A stretch of DNA of 64,000 bases from Halomonas qaidamensis (GCF_025917315.1 NZ_CP080627.1:1-64000); one strand, 5' to 3'. Counted from the first letter of the stretch, positions 12,357 through 22,288 are shown. A program made the numbers and translations. The notes: generated from the letters alone by a model not told the origin.

Positions 12357-14004
12357 TCTCGACTTCATCGGCCTGATCAGCAGGCGCTTCTATAACCTGT
12401 TGGTCGGCACTCTCATTATCTTGCGTTTTACGTCGTTGAGGAGTCAGTCCTTCCCAAAGACGGTGCTGTAACGCGGTCTCTTCTCTGAGCCGCTCGTTAA
12501 GCACCTCAAGCCCATGTGTTTCTACCAATGTTGGTTGATTGCTAAGTAATGACGCGCCAAGCCCTGCACGGTTGTTAGTAAGTGGTAGTCCCATGGCATC
12601 CAAAATAGTGGGGAATACGTCTAACATTGTCGCTCCCCGCCGCACTGTCAGTGGTGTGATGTCATCCCCTAGCATGATTAGCGTATTGTCTCGCTCAAGT
12701 GTTGTCAGTTGATCCCAAACTGACACGCGCATCGTGAGGTGATCGCTAAGGACGACAACTAAGGTGTTTTCGAGTAGACCTTCTTGTTCAAGGCGCTCAA
12801 TAAGATCGCGCGCTTGGCTAGCCGAACATTTCACCGAATATAAGATATCCTGACCATCGAACTCACCCTGGCGGTCTAGGCACGTTTGGGAGGGGAAGCC
12901 GCCAGGAGCATGACCAGCAATGCTTAGATTAACCACTGCCCAGGGGCCGTCATCCTCTTCACTCAAACGACGAATCTCATCCACAGTAAAATCGTAAAGT
13001 GTATCGTCGTAGAGTCCCCAGCTATTAACGTACTCTGGGTCATCGAGTTCCGCCGATAGCTCCTCCTTTCCTTTTACCGTATTAAACTGATGGCCTCGGT
13101 AGAAAAGACCTTTACCAGCAAACTGGGTGCTGGCCCCACCCAAATAGCTAAGACGATAGCCTTGAGCGGCTAACACATCGCCTAGGCAATCAACCCCGGG
13201 AACAACTTTAGATAGTGGATCGAACTGACTATCGTGTAACAGCCCTGCAGGCATCAGTGGCACACCACACTGGCTAGCAATCATACCCGCCATGGTCCAG
13301 CCGGTGTTTTCCATTTGCTGGATACCCTCAAAGACCAGCCCGCGTTCGCCTAGTGCGGTTAAATCAGCGTAAGCATCACCAAATAGCTCATTGCTATACG
13401 TGCGTTCAATACTTTCCAAGTACATTACCAAGAGGTTAGGCGCATTGACTTGGTCTTCCGTGGGCGGTGGCACGTAACGTCGATCTAACCAAGCACCATC
13501 ATCCGTTACAATAGCTGCGCTGCGCTGCCCTAAACCGTATAGCATCGGATTTGCGGCTAGCAAGAGAAGTGCAACAAAACGTTCAGCTAGTCGCCAACGC
13601 TGATCATGCCGAGTAATCCAGGTAACCGATGCCAGCACGGCGAGCACACTCGCCGTGTAAATAGCCGCAGTGATCATTTTTCCAGCACCGCCATGCTCGG
13701 CCATGCCGGCTTGAAGGTGGAAAAACACGGCGCCTAAATCGACATTGCCAAAACTATCAGCTAAATAGATATAGACGCCTAGCAAGCTGAGTGGTATCAG
13801 CGACCAAGGCCACATCCGGCGATAGCGAGCGTTTAGCGGCGCGCCCCAGCGCAGCTTAAGACCAATGCTGATCCATAGAGCGGCTGTGAAAAATAGCGTC
13901 CACCAAGGCAGCCGAGTTAGGACGGTGATGGCATAGCCAAGACAGATACCGATAACGAGCAGTGGCAGCCATGGAGTAAGTTTGAGTGACCTTGGTGCTG
14001 GCAT
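12346..14004 (-). CDS. OpgB/MdoB-like phosphoglycerol transferase (membrane sulfatase-fold enzyme)
   Basis: The protein resembles phosphoglycerol transferase I (OpgB/MdoB), which moves phosphoglycerol from phosphatidylglycerol onto periplasmic glucans. It has about five N-terminal membrane segments (roughly 12-30, 34-50, 68-83, 108-130, 140-158), then a periplasmic alkaline-phosphatase-fold domain. Motifs align with OpgB: NLLVMYLESIERTY (E197), the candidate nucleophile threonine in NTGWTMAGMIASQCG (T237), a WGLYDDTLYD segment, and the metal-binding VVLSDH motif. At 552 residues it is shorter than E. coli OpgB (about 760) and lacks its long C-terminal extension. Given its place among lipopolysaccharide genes, it could instead decorate the core oligosaccharide; the acceptor is inferred, not seen. 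Confidence 0.8.
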   Translation of the reverse strand: MPAPRSLKLTPWLPLLVIGICLGYAITVLTRLPWWTLFFTAALWISIGLKLRWGAPLNARYRRMWPWSLIPLSLLGVYIYLADSFGNVDLGAVFFHLQAGMAEHGGAGKMITAAIYTASVLAVLASVTWITRHDQRWRLAERFVALLLLAANPMLYGLGQRSAAIVTDDGAWLDRRYVPPPTEDQVNAPNLLVMYLESIERTYSNELFGDAYADLTALGERGLVFEGIQQMENTGWTMAGMIASQCGVPLMPAGLLHDSQFDPLSKVVPGVDCLGDVLAAQGYRLSYLGGASTQFAGKGLFYRGHQFNTVKGKEELSAELDDPEYVNSWGLYDDTLYDFTVDEIRRLSEEDDGPWAVVNLSIAGHAPGGFPSQTCLDRQGEFDGQDILYSVKCSASQARDLIERLEQEGLLENTLVVVLSDHLTMRVSVWDQLTTLERDNTLIMLGDDITPLTVRRGATMLDVFPTILDAMGLPLTNNRAGLGASLLSNQPTLVETHGLEVLNERLREETALQHRLWEGLTPQRRKTQDNESADQQVIEAPADQADEVEIMR

Positions 14005-14138
14005 GCGTCTCCAGAAACGAGTGTTGATAGAGTAAAGAAATACGGGGCCTCTTGATCACAAGATCAGGTGGAGACTGCCCAGTAGTAGAGATATCTTTAG
14101 TGATATCAACACGTCGTGATAGAAAAATTTACAATGTA

Positions 14139-14891
14139 TTATAGGCGGCTATTAACATTATTTTTGGCATATTTCCAAAAAACACCATTTGCATTAGCAA
14201 CAGATATGGTAAGTCCACGCCAGCCATCTAGTATGCCGAGGCGAAAAAAATAAGTGCGTATAAATGCAAACAGAGCCTTGAGAAATATGAGTGAAAAAGG
14301 ATGATGTTTGAGTTTTTTTGATGATGCACGAAGGTCTGAATAGCGATTTATCTTATCAAGGAACTGGGCGAGGTCGTTAATGGCAAGATGTTCAATTTTT
14401 CCATTAAGCCGAGAAACTTCTGTATTTTTTTCTAAGTTTACTGACTCATGAACAGCAGCATCATTAAAGTTGCATGTGTTACGATTAAACAGCCGAACTA
14501 ACCAGTCATTTCCCCAGCCGGAGTGGCGAACGGGTTTACCCAGCATCCAGTTTTCACGCAATATTTTACCAGCCTGTTGAGGTGTGGCAGTGGCTACCCA
14601 GTCATTAATCGCAGCGTTGAGCTCTTTTGTCGGCGCTTCGTCAGCATCTATTGATAAGATCCAATCATATTTTGCTAACGATACGGCAGTACGTTTGGTA
14701 AGGCCAAAGCCTAAAAATGCACCATGGTGTAATGTTGTATTGGAGTAGGCTTGTACAATACTGCATGTTTCGTCTGTGGAGCCGTTGTCATATACCACGA
14801 CATCGTCATAGCACGTCAAGGCGTCTAATGTTCGGCTAAGTGTCGCAGCCGCATTGCGAGTAATGATAACGACACTCACATCCATAGGCAT
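14139..14891 (-). CDS. Glycosyltransferase family 2, WaaE/KdtX-like
   Basis: This is a GT-A fold inverting glycosyltransferase of 250 residues. It starts with the family 2 signature VSVVIITRNAAATLSRTLD and has the nucleotide and metal-binding DNGSTDET and SIDADE (the DXD equivalent) motifs, followed by RLFNRN and VHESV. This pattern is that of the WaaE/KdtX group, which adds glucose to the inner-core heptose. The C-terminal part has hydrophobic and amphipathic stretches that may bind the membrane. AGGATT lies 9 bases before the chosen ATG; a second ATG is two codons downstream. Base composition is more AT-rich than the flanking core genes. The gene is divergent from the next glycosyltransferase; the sugar and acceptor cannot be read from the sequence. 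Confidence 0.85.
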   Translation of the reverse strand: MPMDVSVVIITRNAAATLSRTLDALTCYDDVVVYDNGSTDETCSIVQAYSNTTLHHGAFLGFGLTKRTAVSLAKYDWILSIDADEAPTKELNAAINDWVATATPQQAGKILRENWMLGKPVRHSGWGNDWLVRLFNRNTCNFNDAAVHESVNLEKNTEVSRLNGKIEHLAINDLAQFLDKINRYSDLRASSKKLKHHPFSLIFLKALFAFIRTYFFRLGILDGWRGLTISVANANGVFWKYAKNNVNSRL

Positions 14892-14968
14892 TTATTTAAA
14901 TCCTGCACTGGTGGTTGGTAGATACAGTACTATACCAGGGTGATGGCAACGATTTGTATGAGGAAAAT

Positions 14969-16018
14969 TTGCATATTATTCACGTTAATCTTGCTAAAGG
15001 TTTCCGCGGTGGAGAACGCCAGACAGCGCTGTTAATTCAAGCCTTGCAACGTCATGTAGATCAGCAAACGTTGGTATGCAGGAAAGATTCTCCATTGCGT
15101 AATGAACTTCTATGCATTGAGAACTTAAGATTTGTGGATGCTAACCAGCAGATTGCTGGGCATAGGCAAGCCGGCCACGCATCGGTAGTGCATGCTCATG
15201 AAGCTAAAGCGGTGCACTGGGCGTGGTTGCATAAGCGTATATACGGTACGCCCTATGTGTTGACTCGCCGAGTGGATACACCGATTAAAGATAAATTGGT
15301 GAATCGACTGTTCTATAGTGATGCAGATTGCTGTGTGGCTATTTCATCGATTATTCGACAACAGTTATCATGCTGGAGTAAGCATGATGTGTTGACTATT
15401 CCTAGTGCGATGACGGGGTTTACAGCGGATCCCGAAGTAGCTGCTCACTTTCGCGCTAGCTATCCAGGTCGCTTTATTGTGGGCCATATTGGTGCATTAG
15501 TTGATCGTCATAAAGGACAGCGGATACTACTTGAGGCTGCAGCACGATTACAGCATAGCCATCCCGAAGTGCTGTTCGTTTTTTTTGGTCGAGGTGAGGA
15601 TGAGGAAGCGCTTCACTCTGAAAGCAGTCACTTAAAAAATGTTGTATGGGCAGGCTTTAAGTCTAACATTGGCGATTTCATTCCAGCGCTGGATCTTTTT
15701 GTTTTCCCATCTCGCAACGAAGGACTAGGGTCAGTTCTTTTAGATGTTATGGATGCAAATGTGCCTATTATTGCTAGTAATGTTGGTGGTATTCCTGATT
15801 TAATTAAGAATGGTGAAACAGGCATTTTAGTAACGCCAGGGAGTACTGAGGAAATCGAGAGCTGGATAGTGAAATTAGTAAAAAATAAATCTATGAGAGA
15901 GTCTTTTGTTGAAAATGCACGTCATCTTTTAGAGTTTTATAGTAAAGAAAAAATGGCTGAAAGTTATCTCGATGCCTATGAAGGAGCTGTTTTAAATGAA
16001 CGATTTTTTAAAAGTTAA
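14969..16018 (+). CDS. Glycosyltransferase family 4 (core oligosaccharide)
   Basis: This is a retaining GT-B glycosyltransferase of about 349 residues. The N-terminal domain begins HIIHVNLAKGFRGGERQ; the C-terminal domain has the GT4 signature VFPSRNEGLGSVLLDVMDANVPIIASNVGGIPDLI with the catalytic E-X7-E type arrangement. There is no ATG start. The TTG at 14969 is chosen because GAGGA precedes it and the fold begins right after it; an alternative TTG at 14915 would add 18 unlike residues. The 3' end overlaps the next glycosyltransferase by 23 bases. GC content falls clearly compared with hldD or hldE, suggesting acquisition. Sugar specificity is unknown. Confidence 0.85.
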   Translation: MHIIHVNLAKGFRGGERQTALLIQALQRHVDQQTLVCRKDSPLRNELLCIENLRFVDANQQIAGHRQAGHASVVHAHEAKAVHWAWLHKRIYGTPYVLTRRVDTPIKDKLVNRLFYSDADCCVAISSIIRQQLSCWSKHDVLTIPSAMTGFTADPEVAAHFRASYPGRFIVGHIGALVDRHKGQRILLEAAARLQHSHPEVLFVFFGRGEDEEALHSESSHLKNVVWAGFKSNIGDFIPALDLFVFPSRNEGLGSVLLDVMDANVPIIASNVGGIPDLIKNGETGILVTPGSTEEIESWIVKLVKNKSMRESFVENARHLLEFYSKEKMAESYLDAYEGAVLNERFFKS

Positions 16019-16904
16019 ATGCATCGCTATTTTTTTACATAACAGGCCTTTTTTTGGTGCATATGTAGTTCATATTCCTTTTTTAGTCGCAGTTAAGGAA
16101 AGATATCCCAATGCTACATTGGTGGGTGTCTCTAAAAACTCAGGGGCAGATTTTCTAGTTGAAGCAGGTTTTATAAATGCACTTGAAGTAATTGATGGCT
16201 TTGGCACAGATAGCTTAAGTAGGAAATACAAGTTTGATATTGGCTTTAATCTGCGTCCTTCTAGTGTTGGGACTTCTCTGCAAATGTTAAAGCTGAGAAT
16301 TCCTTATAGAATAGGGTTTAAAAAATTCGGAGCGCTTTATACGTATTCAGTACCTCTTGATGTAACTAACTACAGAGCTGACCTTTTTTTGTCACTTCTA
16401 GGAGTGACATCGACGTTGGATATCACTCCATATTTGAAAAATGATATTGAATCCGCTGGAGTATTAAACAATAGAATTGTACTTGCTCCTGGTGCGGGGG
16501 GAGGCGAAAAAAAATGGCCACTTACTAATTATATTCAGCTAGCCAGAAAAATTTCAGAGTTAAGGTCAGAAGAAATTGCTTTTCTAACCGGGCCTAAAGA
16601 AGAAAAGGAAAAGGAGATTCTTGAAAAAGAAGGTTTTTTTGTTATTCATAGCCCTGATGTAAATGCTCTTTTTAGCTTGATAAATAGTTGTAAAATATTT
16701 ATCAGTAATGATTGTGGCCCATCCCATGTTGCTCATATATTAGGGGCGAACCAAGTTGTTATTTTTAAGAAATATCTGTCTGAATGGTTTCTTGAAAGAG
16801 ATAACAGCGATTACGTTGAATCACTAACAGATCTTTCATTAGTTACTCCTGACGAAATAATAAAGTGTATATCTAAAATTCTAAAATATGATGTTGCATT
16901 TTAA
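15996..16904 (+). CDS. Glycosyltransferase family 9, heptosyltransferase-like
   Basis: The 302-residue protein has the layout of ADP-heptose:lipopolysaccharide heptosyltransferases: an N-terminal Rossmann domain with a FGAYVVHIPFLVAVKERYP helix, and a C-terminal domain with LAPGAGGGEKKWP (donor site) and ISNDCGPSHVAHILGA. The similarity to WaaF/WaaC is clear in these motifs but the rest is divergent. The gene is very AT-rich with runs of A and T and many AAA, ATT and TTT codons, unlike the window average, so it is probably a recent acquisition. It overlaps the upstream GT4 gene and ends at a shared AT-rich terminator facing kdkA. Confidence 0.8.
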   Translation: MNDFLKVKCIAIFLHNRPFFGAYVVHIPFLVAVKERYPNATLVGVSKNSGADFLVEAGFINALEVIDGFGTDSLSRKYKFDIGFNLRPSSVGTSLQMLKLRIPYRIGFKKFGALYTYSVPLDVTNYRADLFLSLLGVTSTLDITPYLKNDIESAGVLNNRIVLAPGAGGGEKKWPLTNYIQLARKISELRSEEIAFLTGPKEEKEKEILEKEGFFVIHSPDVNALFSLINSCKIFISNDCGPSHVAHILGANQVVIFKKYLSEWFLERDNSDYVESLTDLSLVTPDEIIKCISKILKYDVAF

Positions 16905-16935
16905 ATTAAAAGGTTAACTATTATAACCTTTTAAT
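16905..16935. terminator. Bidirectional AT-rich terminator
   Basis: ATTAAAAGGTTA (16905-16916) and TAACCTTTTAAT (16924-16935) form a perfect 12-bp stem with a 7-base loop. It lies between the converging GT9 and kdkA genes and contains the kdkA stop codon. Confidence 0.6.
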
Positions 16936-17657
16936 ATTGTGGGCAACACATGATGGCAATGAAATTTTGTTAGCGACCTTACTAGACGTTTTATATTGTG
17001 TTCCTGCCAATTTCCTTGTGGCCGCAAGCGACAGCGGTCCAGGTCAATCAGCCAGGGTTCACCGTTAGAGTCGATTAAAATATTGCGGGCGTTAAGATCC
17101 ACATGATCAAGGCCCACTTGATGGAAGCGTTTGATCATTACACCTACGCGCTGAAGTAAAGCCTCATCCGTCTCGTGAGTAGAAAGTAACGATGCTAGAG
17201 CCCTAGCACCTGGAACCCTGACGGTAATGAGCGCGGCTTCATACGTCAGACCATAACGCATAACACAACAGGCAACGGGGCGTGGCACGGGCAGCCCTTG
17301 GTCATACAAGGTGGCCGTTAAGCGAAGCTCACGAAAAGCCCGAGTGCGCTCTTCACCTAGCCATAGGTAACGTTTTTTACTTAGCTTGGCAATCAACCCG
17401 CCCCGGCGGTAAGGGCGTAGCACCCACTGCTCTGCATCGCCTGCCTGTAGAAATAAACTGCTCCCACGCCCTGGTGCTTCGCCAATGACTAAATTGCGTT
17501 CACGCCAATAGGCTTCACAAAAGAGAGCAGGATGAAGAGGGGGTGACCCTGTTGGTAACAGTGGTTGTGACAGTTGGTGTGACGCGGCGGCGTCACTTAC
17601 ACTGTCTGAATCATGTAAAATCAGCCAATTTTTCTGCCGGAGTGCCGCTAAGCGCAT
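16914..17657 (-). CDS. kdkA: 3-deoxy-D-manno-octulosonic acid (Kdo) kinase
   Basis: KdkA phosphorylates the single Kdo residue of the lipid A-Kdo acceptor in organisms whose Kdo transferase adds one Kdo. The 247-residue protein is a small protein-kinase-like fold with GRGSSLFL (63-70, P-loop), VLRPYRRGGLIAKLSKKRY, the catalytic-loop HVDLNARNIL (185-194) and the metal-binding LIDLDRCR (203-210). These match the KdkA/lipopolysaccharide kinase family. GAGAGGG precedes the ATG. That ATG overlaps the ATG of the divergent GT9 gene in a shared CATG. Its presence beside waaA predicts a phosphorylated mono-Kdo inner core. Confidence 0.92.
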   Translation of the reverse strand: MRLAALRQKNWLILHDSDSVSDAAASHQLSQPLLPTGSPPLHPALFCEAYWRERNLVIGEAPGRGSSLFLQAGDAEQWVLRPYRRGGLIAKLSKKRYLWLGEERTRAFRELRLTATLYDQGLPVPRPVACCVMRYGLTYEAALITVRVPGARALASLLSTHETDEALLQRVGVMIKRFHQVGLDHVDLNARNILIDSNGEPWLIDLDRCRLRPQGNWQEHNIKRLVRSLTKFHCHHVLPTILKGYNS

Positions 17658-18753
17658 GAAGCCCTCTCTGCCTGCTCAACCTAACCATATTGCCATTTTG
17701 CGCCTCTCCGCGTTGGGAGACGTGTGCAATCTCGTGCCCACGGTGCGAGCGTTGCAGCGCCAGTGGCCGCACGCTCATATTACCTGGATAATCGGCAAGG
17801 GGGAGCACAGTTTACTGGCAGGGCTTTCCGGGGTCGAGTTTATTGTCTATGACAAGTCCACTGGTCTTGCGGGTATGCGCGCGCTCTGGAAAGAGCTTTC
17901 TGGCACCCGCTTCGATGTACTGCTACACATGCAGCAGGCGATACGCGCTAGCGTGCTTTCGCTTGGACTCAAAGCCAATGCGCGGGTGGGATTCGATAAG
18001 GGGCGCGCCAAAGATAAGCAACATTGGTTTACCCAGTACCAGCTTGCCCCACGTGCGAATGCCCATGTGCTAGAGTCATTTATGGATTTTGCTCGCTTGC
18101 TCGGCGTAGAAGATGATCGATTGGAATGGAATCTGGCCGTACCACCGCTGGCCTATGAGGAAGCTCGTGGGGTCAGTGGCGATACGCCATATCTGGTCAT
18201 TAATCCTTGCAGCAACGCGCGGTTACGCAACTTTCGTAATTGGTCAGTGGAAGGCTATGCCAGCGTGATTGAACATGCTTGGGTACACCATGGTTTGAAG
18301 AGCGTGCTGACCGGTGGTGGTAGTTCTTTAGAGCGAGAAATCGGCGATCAAATTGAGGCGCTGTGTCAGCCAGATAGCGTTATTAATGCTATCGGCGGTA
18401 CGTCGCTCAAAGGCGTACTAGCGCTGATTGACAATGCCCGTGCGGTCATTGCCCCAGATACCGGGCCGGCGCACATGGGCAACGCCATGGGTACACCCAC
18501 GCTTGGCCTCTACGCGACCACCAATCCTCAGCGTGCAGCGCCTTATTGTTGGCGGGATTTTGCGGTCAATGCTTACCCTGAAGCGGTTCGTACATATCTA
18601 AATAAATCCGTCGATGAGGTGAGCTGGGGGCAGCGAGTGCGTCATGCGGACGCTATGGATTTAATCAAGGCCGACGACGTAATTGCTAAGCTAGACGCGC
18701 TGCTGGCATCTACAGCAGTACAGCCAACAACAGGACCTTCGGATGAGAGTTGA
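17656..18753 (+). CDS. Glycosyltransferase family 9, probable heptosyltransferase
   Basis: This 365-residue GT-B protein starts [20 protein letters not shown], the N-terminal signature of heptosyltransferases. It contains [17 protein letters not shown] in the place of the donor-binding PGA...KQWP motif, and [23 protein letters not shown] in the C-terminal domain. It may add the first heptose to Kdo (WaaC role) or another heptose, since waaF is the only other convincing core heptosyltransferase here. The start must be the ATG at 17656 because no other start lies before the first strand; it overlaps the kdkA start. The stop overlaps hldE by 11 bases, so GT9-hldE-waaA is one coupled unit. Confidence 0.85.
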   Translation: MKPSLPAQPNHIAILRLSALGDVCNLVPTVRALQRQWPHAHITWIIGKGEHSLLAGLSGVEFIVYDKSTGLAGMRALWKELSGTRFDVLLHMQQAIRASVLSLGLKANARVGFDKGRAKDKQHWFTQYQLAPRANAHVLESFMDFARLLGVEDDRLEWNLAVPPLAYEEARGVSGDTPYLVINPCSNARLRNFRNWSVEGYASVIEHAWVHHGLKSVLTGGGSSLEREIGDQIEALCQPDSVINAIGGTSLKGVLALIDNARAVIAPDTGPAHMGNAMGTPTLGLYATTNPQRAAPYCWRDFAVNAYPEAVRTYLNKSVDEVSWGQRVRHADAMDLIKADDVIAKLDALLASTAVQPTTGPSDES

Positions 18754-20173
18754 TTTAACCGCCCTGGAACATGCCCGCGTACTGGTGGTAGGGGATGTGA
18801 TGCTCGACCGCTATTGGCATGGTAGCACGTCGCGTATTTCACCCGAAGCGCCGGTGCCAGTGGTACGTGTAGAGGATGCTGATGATCGTCCCGGTGGCGC
18901 GGCGAATGTGGCACTGAATGTAGCCTCTCTCGGTGGTCATGCAGCCCTGGCTGGAGTGGTGGGAGAGGACGACAATGCCGCACTGCTGACATCGCGTTTG
19001 GCGGCTTCAAATGTAAGTACTTACTTTCAAAGAAGCCCAGAGATACCAACGATTACCAAGCTGCGTGTGATGAGTCGTAATCAGCAGCTTCTGCGGCTGG
19101 ATTTTGAGCAGCGCCTCGATAGCGTCGATACCACAGCACTGCTGGAACAGGTCGAAAAAGCGCTGCCCGATTGCGATGTGATGATTCTCTCTGACTACGG
19201 TAAAGGAACGCTTAACCAGGTCGAGTCATTAGTTCAGATGGCTCGTGCTTTCGGCAAGCGAGTTCTAGTTGATCCGAAAGGCCTAGATTTTAGTAAGTAC
19301 CGTGGGGCGAGTTTGATTACGCCTAACTTAACCGAGTTTGAAGCGGTAGTTGGCCACTGCGCCAATGACGATGTTCTGGCTCAGCGCGGAGAAGCGTTGC
19401 GCGCCGAGCTTGAGTTAGAAGCGCTACTGATCACTCGCAGCGAAAAAGGTATGACCCTCATTCGCGAAGGTCACGCACCGCTCCATTTGCCCACTCGAGC
19501 CCAGGAAGTGTTCGATGTCACCGGCGCAGGTGATACCGTGATTGGTTTGATGGGCCTCGCGCTAGCGTCGGGGCACGCGCTGCCGGAAGCGATGATGCTG
19601 GCCAATTTGGGGGCAGGCTTGGTGGTTGCCAAGCCGGGAACAGCGACGCTTTCGATAGCCGAGCTATACACCGCGTTACATGGCGACAAACTAGCTGAGT
19701 TTGGGGTGATTGACCAAGTTCCGCTGGTCGACGCTGTGCGTGCAGCTCAGCTGCGCGGCGAGCGTGTAGTGATGACCAATGGTTGCTTTGATATTCTCCA
19801 TGCAGGGCACGTGGCCTACTTAGAACAAGCCAAACGCCTGGGAGATCGCCTTATCGTTGCGGTAAATGACGATGCCTCGATTGGCCGCTTAAAAGGCCCT
19901 AAGCGGCCAATAAACCCGCTTAATCGTCGTATGCAAGTGCTGGCAGGGCTGGGCGCTGTCGATTGGGTCGTGCCATTTAGTGACGATACGCCCCAAGCGT
20001 TAATTGAAGCCGTTTTGCCGGATATTTTAGTAAAAGGCGGCGATTACCGCCCTGAAGATATTGCCGGTGGCGAAGCCGTTATCGCCAACGGCGGTGACGT
20101 GAAAGTACTTGGCTTTGAAGATGGCGTATCGACCACCGCAATGATTAGCTCCATCCTGGATCGCGAAGGGTAA
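18743..20173 (+). CDS. hldE: Bifunctional heptose-7-phosphate kinase / heptose-1-phosphate adenylyltransferase
   Basis: HldE makes heptose-1,7-bisphosphate and later activates heptose-1-phosphate to ADP-heptose, on either side of the GmhB step. The 476-residue protein has a ribokinase-type N-terminal domain (about 1-320) with [17 protein letters not shown] and [11 protein letters not shown], and a nucleotidylyltransferase C-terminal domain with [17 protein letters not shown] (from residue 344) and a late ISSIL motif. The full two-domain form is intact. It overlaps the GT9 gene upstream and waaA downstream (TAATG), so the three are translationally coupled. Together with gmhB and hldD it gives a nearly complete ADP-heptose pathway; gmhA is not in the window. 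Confidence 0.97.
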   Translation: MRVDLTALEHARVLVVGDVMLDRYWHGSTSRISPEAPVPVVRVEDADDRPGGAANVALNVASLGGHAALAGVVGEDDNAALLTSRLAASNVSTYFQRSPEIPTITKLRVMSRNQQLLRLDFEQRLDSVDTTALLEQVEKALPDCDVMILSDYGKGTLNQVESLVQMARAFGKRVLVDPKGLDFSKYRGASLITPNLTEFEAVVGHCANDDVLAQRGEALRAELELEALLITRSEKGMTLIREGHAPLHLPTRAQEVFDVTGAGDTVIGLMGLALASGHALPEAMMLANLGAGLVVAKPGTATLSIAELYTALHGDKLAEFGVIDQVPLVDAVRAAQLRGERVVMTNGCFDILHAGHVAYLEQAKRLGDRLIVAVNDDASIGRLKGPKRPINPLNRRMQVLAGLGAVDWVVPFSDDTPQALIEAVLPDILVKGGDYRPEDIAGGEAVIANGGDVKVLGFEDGVSTTAMISSILDREG

Positions 20174-21462
20174 TGGCGTCATCGATGTGGCCGAGGCTGC
20201 TCTATTCAGCGGCGCTCTATGTTTTGTCTCCGTTGATTGGCTGGCGCATCTGGCGTGAGCAAGTGCTTACTTACTCGCGCTTACAGCGACTTGGGATGCG
20301 TTTGGGTACGCTTCCCCCAGCGCCGCGAATTTGGTTGCACTGTGCTTCGGTGGGGGAAGTACGTTCTGCCCGACCCCTAATAGAGGGTTTGCTGGCGCGT
20401 TACCCTCAGCACAGCCTGCTGCTGACCACAATGACTGCGACGGGTGCCCAGCAGGTTCAGGCGATCGCCAGTGAACAAACCGCAACGGACCAAGTACGGC
20501 TTGCTCACTGCTTCCTCCCTTTAGATTTTCCGGGAGCGGCCAAGCGCTTTATTACCCGCGTGCAACCCACTCTTGCCATTCTGTTTGAAACCGAGCTGTG
20601 GCCCAACTTGCTGCATGCTTGCCACCAACAAGCAGTACCTGTCGCGGTAGTGAACGGGCGGCTATCGCCGCGAGCCTTTGCACGCTATCAGCGGCTGCGT
20701 CCGCTAATGGCTGGCGCTTTGGCTAACGTTACGTGGTTAGCTGCTAAATCGGCGCAAGATGCTGAGCGTTTTCAAGCACTGGGTTGTCGCGCAGAAGTAA
20801 CCTGTGTCGTTGGTTCGTTAAAATTTGAGATACCTTCTCAAGAAAAAACTCTAAAGAAGAGTGAGCACTTACTTCAAAACTGGAGCGCACGCCCTGTATG
20901 GGTGGCGGGCTCCACCCGTGACGGGGAAGAAGCACTGCTCTTGAAGGCCCACCGCCAGCTGTTGAAGCGCTTTCCAACTGCGTTATTGGTATTGGTGCCG
21001 CGTCATCCGCAGCGTTTTGACGACGTAGCCAAGCTGTGTGCCCAGAGCGGCTGGGTACTAAGCCGTCGCAGCCAGCAAGAGGCCGTGACGCCGCAAACGC
21101 AGGTCTACCTGGGGGATACGCTAGGAGAGTTGGCAATGCTCTATGCAGCGGGCAGTGTGGCTTATGTCGGTGGCAGTTTAGTACCCGTTGGTGGCCACAA
21201 TGTGTTGGAGCCGGCGGCGTTGGGTAAGCCGGTACTCTGCGGCTCCTCGCTTGAGAATTTTAGCGATGTAGCTGAGCCGCTGATAGCAGCAGGCGCATTA
21301 AGCGTGGTGGAAACACCGGATGCCTTGGCTGATGCGCTAGCCGAGTTATTGGCAAACCCACAACATGCCCAGCACATTGGGCATGTTGGGCGAGATGTCG
21401 TTGAAACCCACCGAGGCGCGCTGGCGCGCACGTTAGATGGGCTCAGTCAGTGGCTAACGTAA
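20173..21462 (+). CDS. waaA: 3-deoxy-D-manno-octulosonic acid transferase
   Basis: WaaA (KdtA) transfers Kdo from CMP-Kdo to the lipid A precursor at the inner membrane. The 429-residue protein has an N-terminal membrane anchor ([16 protein letters not shown]), the conserved [17 protein letters not shown] with the catalytic base E62, [16 protein letters not shown], and the C-terminal [22 protein letters not shown] signature. Because kdkA is encoded nearby, I infer a monofunctional enzyme adding one Kdo, as in Haemophilus and Vibrio; the sequence alone does not prove it. It overlaps hldE at its start and the convergent rpiA by 9 bases at its end. Confidence 0.96.
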   Translation: MASSMWPRLLYSAALYVLSPLIGWRIWREQVLTYSRLQRLGMRLGTLPPAPRIWLHCASVGEVRSARPLIEGLLARYPQHSLLLTTMTATGAQQVQAIASEQTATDQVRLAHCFLPLDFPGAAKRFITRVQPTLAILFETELWPNLLHACHQQAVPVAVVNGRLSPRAFARYQRLRPLMAGALANVTWLAAKSAQDAERFQALGCRAEVTCVVGSLKFEIPSQEKTLKKSEHLLQNWSARPVWVAGSTRDGEEALLLKAHRQLLKRFPTALLVLVPRHPQRFDDVAKLCAQSGWVLSRRSQQEAVTPQTQVYLGDTLGELAMLYAAGSVAYVGGSLVPVGGHNVLEPAALGKPVLCGSSLENFSDVAEPLIAAGALSVVETPDALADALAELLANPQHAQHIGHVGRDVVETHRGALARTLDGLSQWLT

Positions 21463-22128
21463 GGCTGTGCGCTCGACGCCGCTCTCTGTACCCAGTAGCA
21501 GCACATCAGCACTGCGTTGAGCAAATAACCCGTTCGTTACCACGCCCACAATGGCATTAATACGCGCTTCCATAGACGCTGGGTCGTCAATCATAAAGTC
21601 GAAACAATCAATAATTTGATTGCCATTATCAGTGACGACACCTTGGCGGTAGACGGGGTCTGCGCCTAGTTTGACTAACTCCCGAGCGACATAGGAGCGC
21701 GCCATCGGAATAACTTCGACAGGTAGCGGAAAGTTGCCTAACTGGGCCACATATTTAGAGCCATCGGCAATACAAATAAAGCGTTTAGCGCAGGCAGCAA
21801 CGATTTTTTCTCGGGTAAGCGCTGCGCCTCCGCCTTTAATCATTTGTAAGTTAGCATTTACTTCGTCTGCTCCATCGATGTAAAAAGGTACATCGCCCAC
21901 ATGATTTAACTCAAACACCTCAATGCCTAGCGCCTGTAAGCGTTTAGCACTGGCTTCTGAGCTGGCAACGGCACCTTTGAAACGATCTCTTAGCGGTCCT
22001 AAACGATCAATAAACAGGTTCGCGGTCGAGCCTGTGCCAATGCCTAGCACGGTGTCCTTTTCGAGATGAGGCTCAATCTCTTTAATCGCAGCATCCGCTA
22101 CGGCCGCTTTCAATTCATCTTGGGTCAT
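21454..22128 (-). CDS. rpiA: Ribose-5-phosphate isomerase A
   Basis: RpiA interconverts ribose-5-phosphate and ribulose-5-phosphate in the non-oxidative pentose phosphate pathway. The 224-residue protein has the phosphate-binding [13 protein letters not shown], the DGADEVN motif with catalytic aspartates, [14 protein letters not shown] and the CIADGSKYV segment, all in the usual order, and the usual length (E. coli 219). The start is one of two adjacent ATG codons; 22128 lies 7 bases from AGGA and 22131 only 4. A longer open frame upstream lacks RpiA-like residues. The gene converges on waaA and is divergent from ilvA. Confidence 0.97.
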   Translation of the reverse strand: MTQDELKAAVADAAIKEIEPHLEKDTVLGIGTGSTANLFIDRLGPLRDRFKGAVASSEASAKRLQALGIEVFELNHVGDVPFYIDGADEVNANLQMIKGGGAALTREKIVAACAKRFICIADGSKYVAQLGNFPLPVEVIPMARSYVARELVKLGADPVYRQGVVTDNGNQIIDCFDFMIDDPASMEARINAIVGVVTNGLFAQRSADVLLLGTESGVERTALR

Positions 22129-22288
22129 CATATTTTCCTGCGTCAGGGTTAGGCAGTGCTCCCTAGTATAACGGCCTTCGCGCCAACTGCCGATGGAAAC
22201 GCCGCTAGACGACGCTAGGCGTAATCTGCTACCAATAAAGGCTTTGCTCTCACCCGTCAGGGTCACGATATTTTTCTGGGATTCCCGC

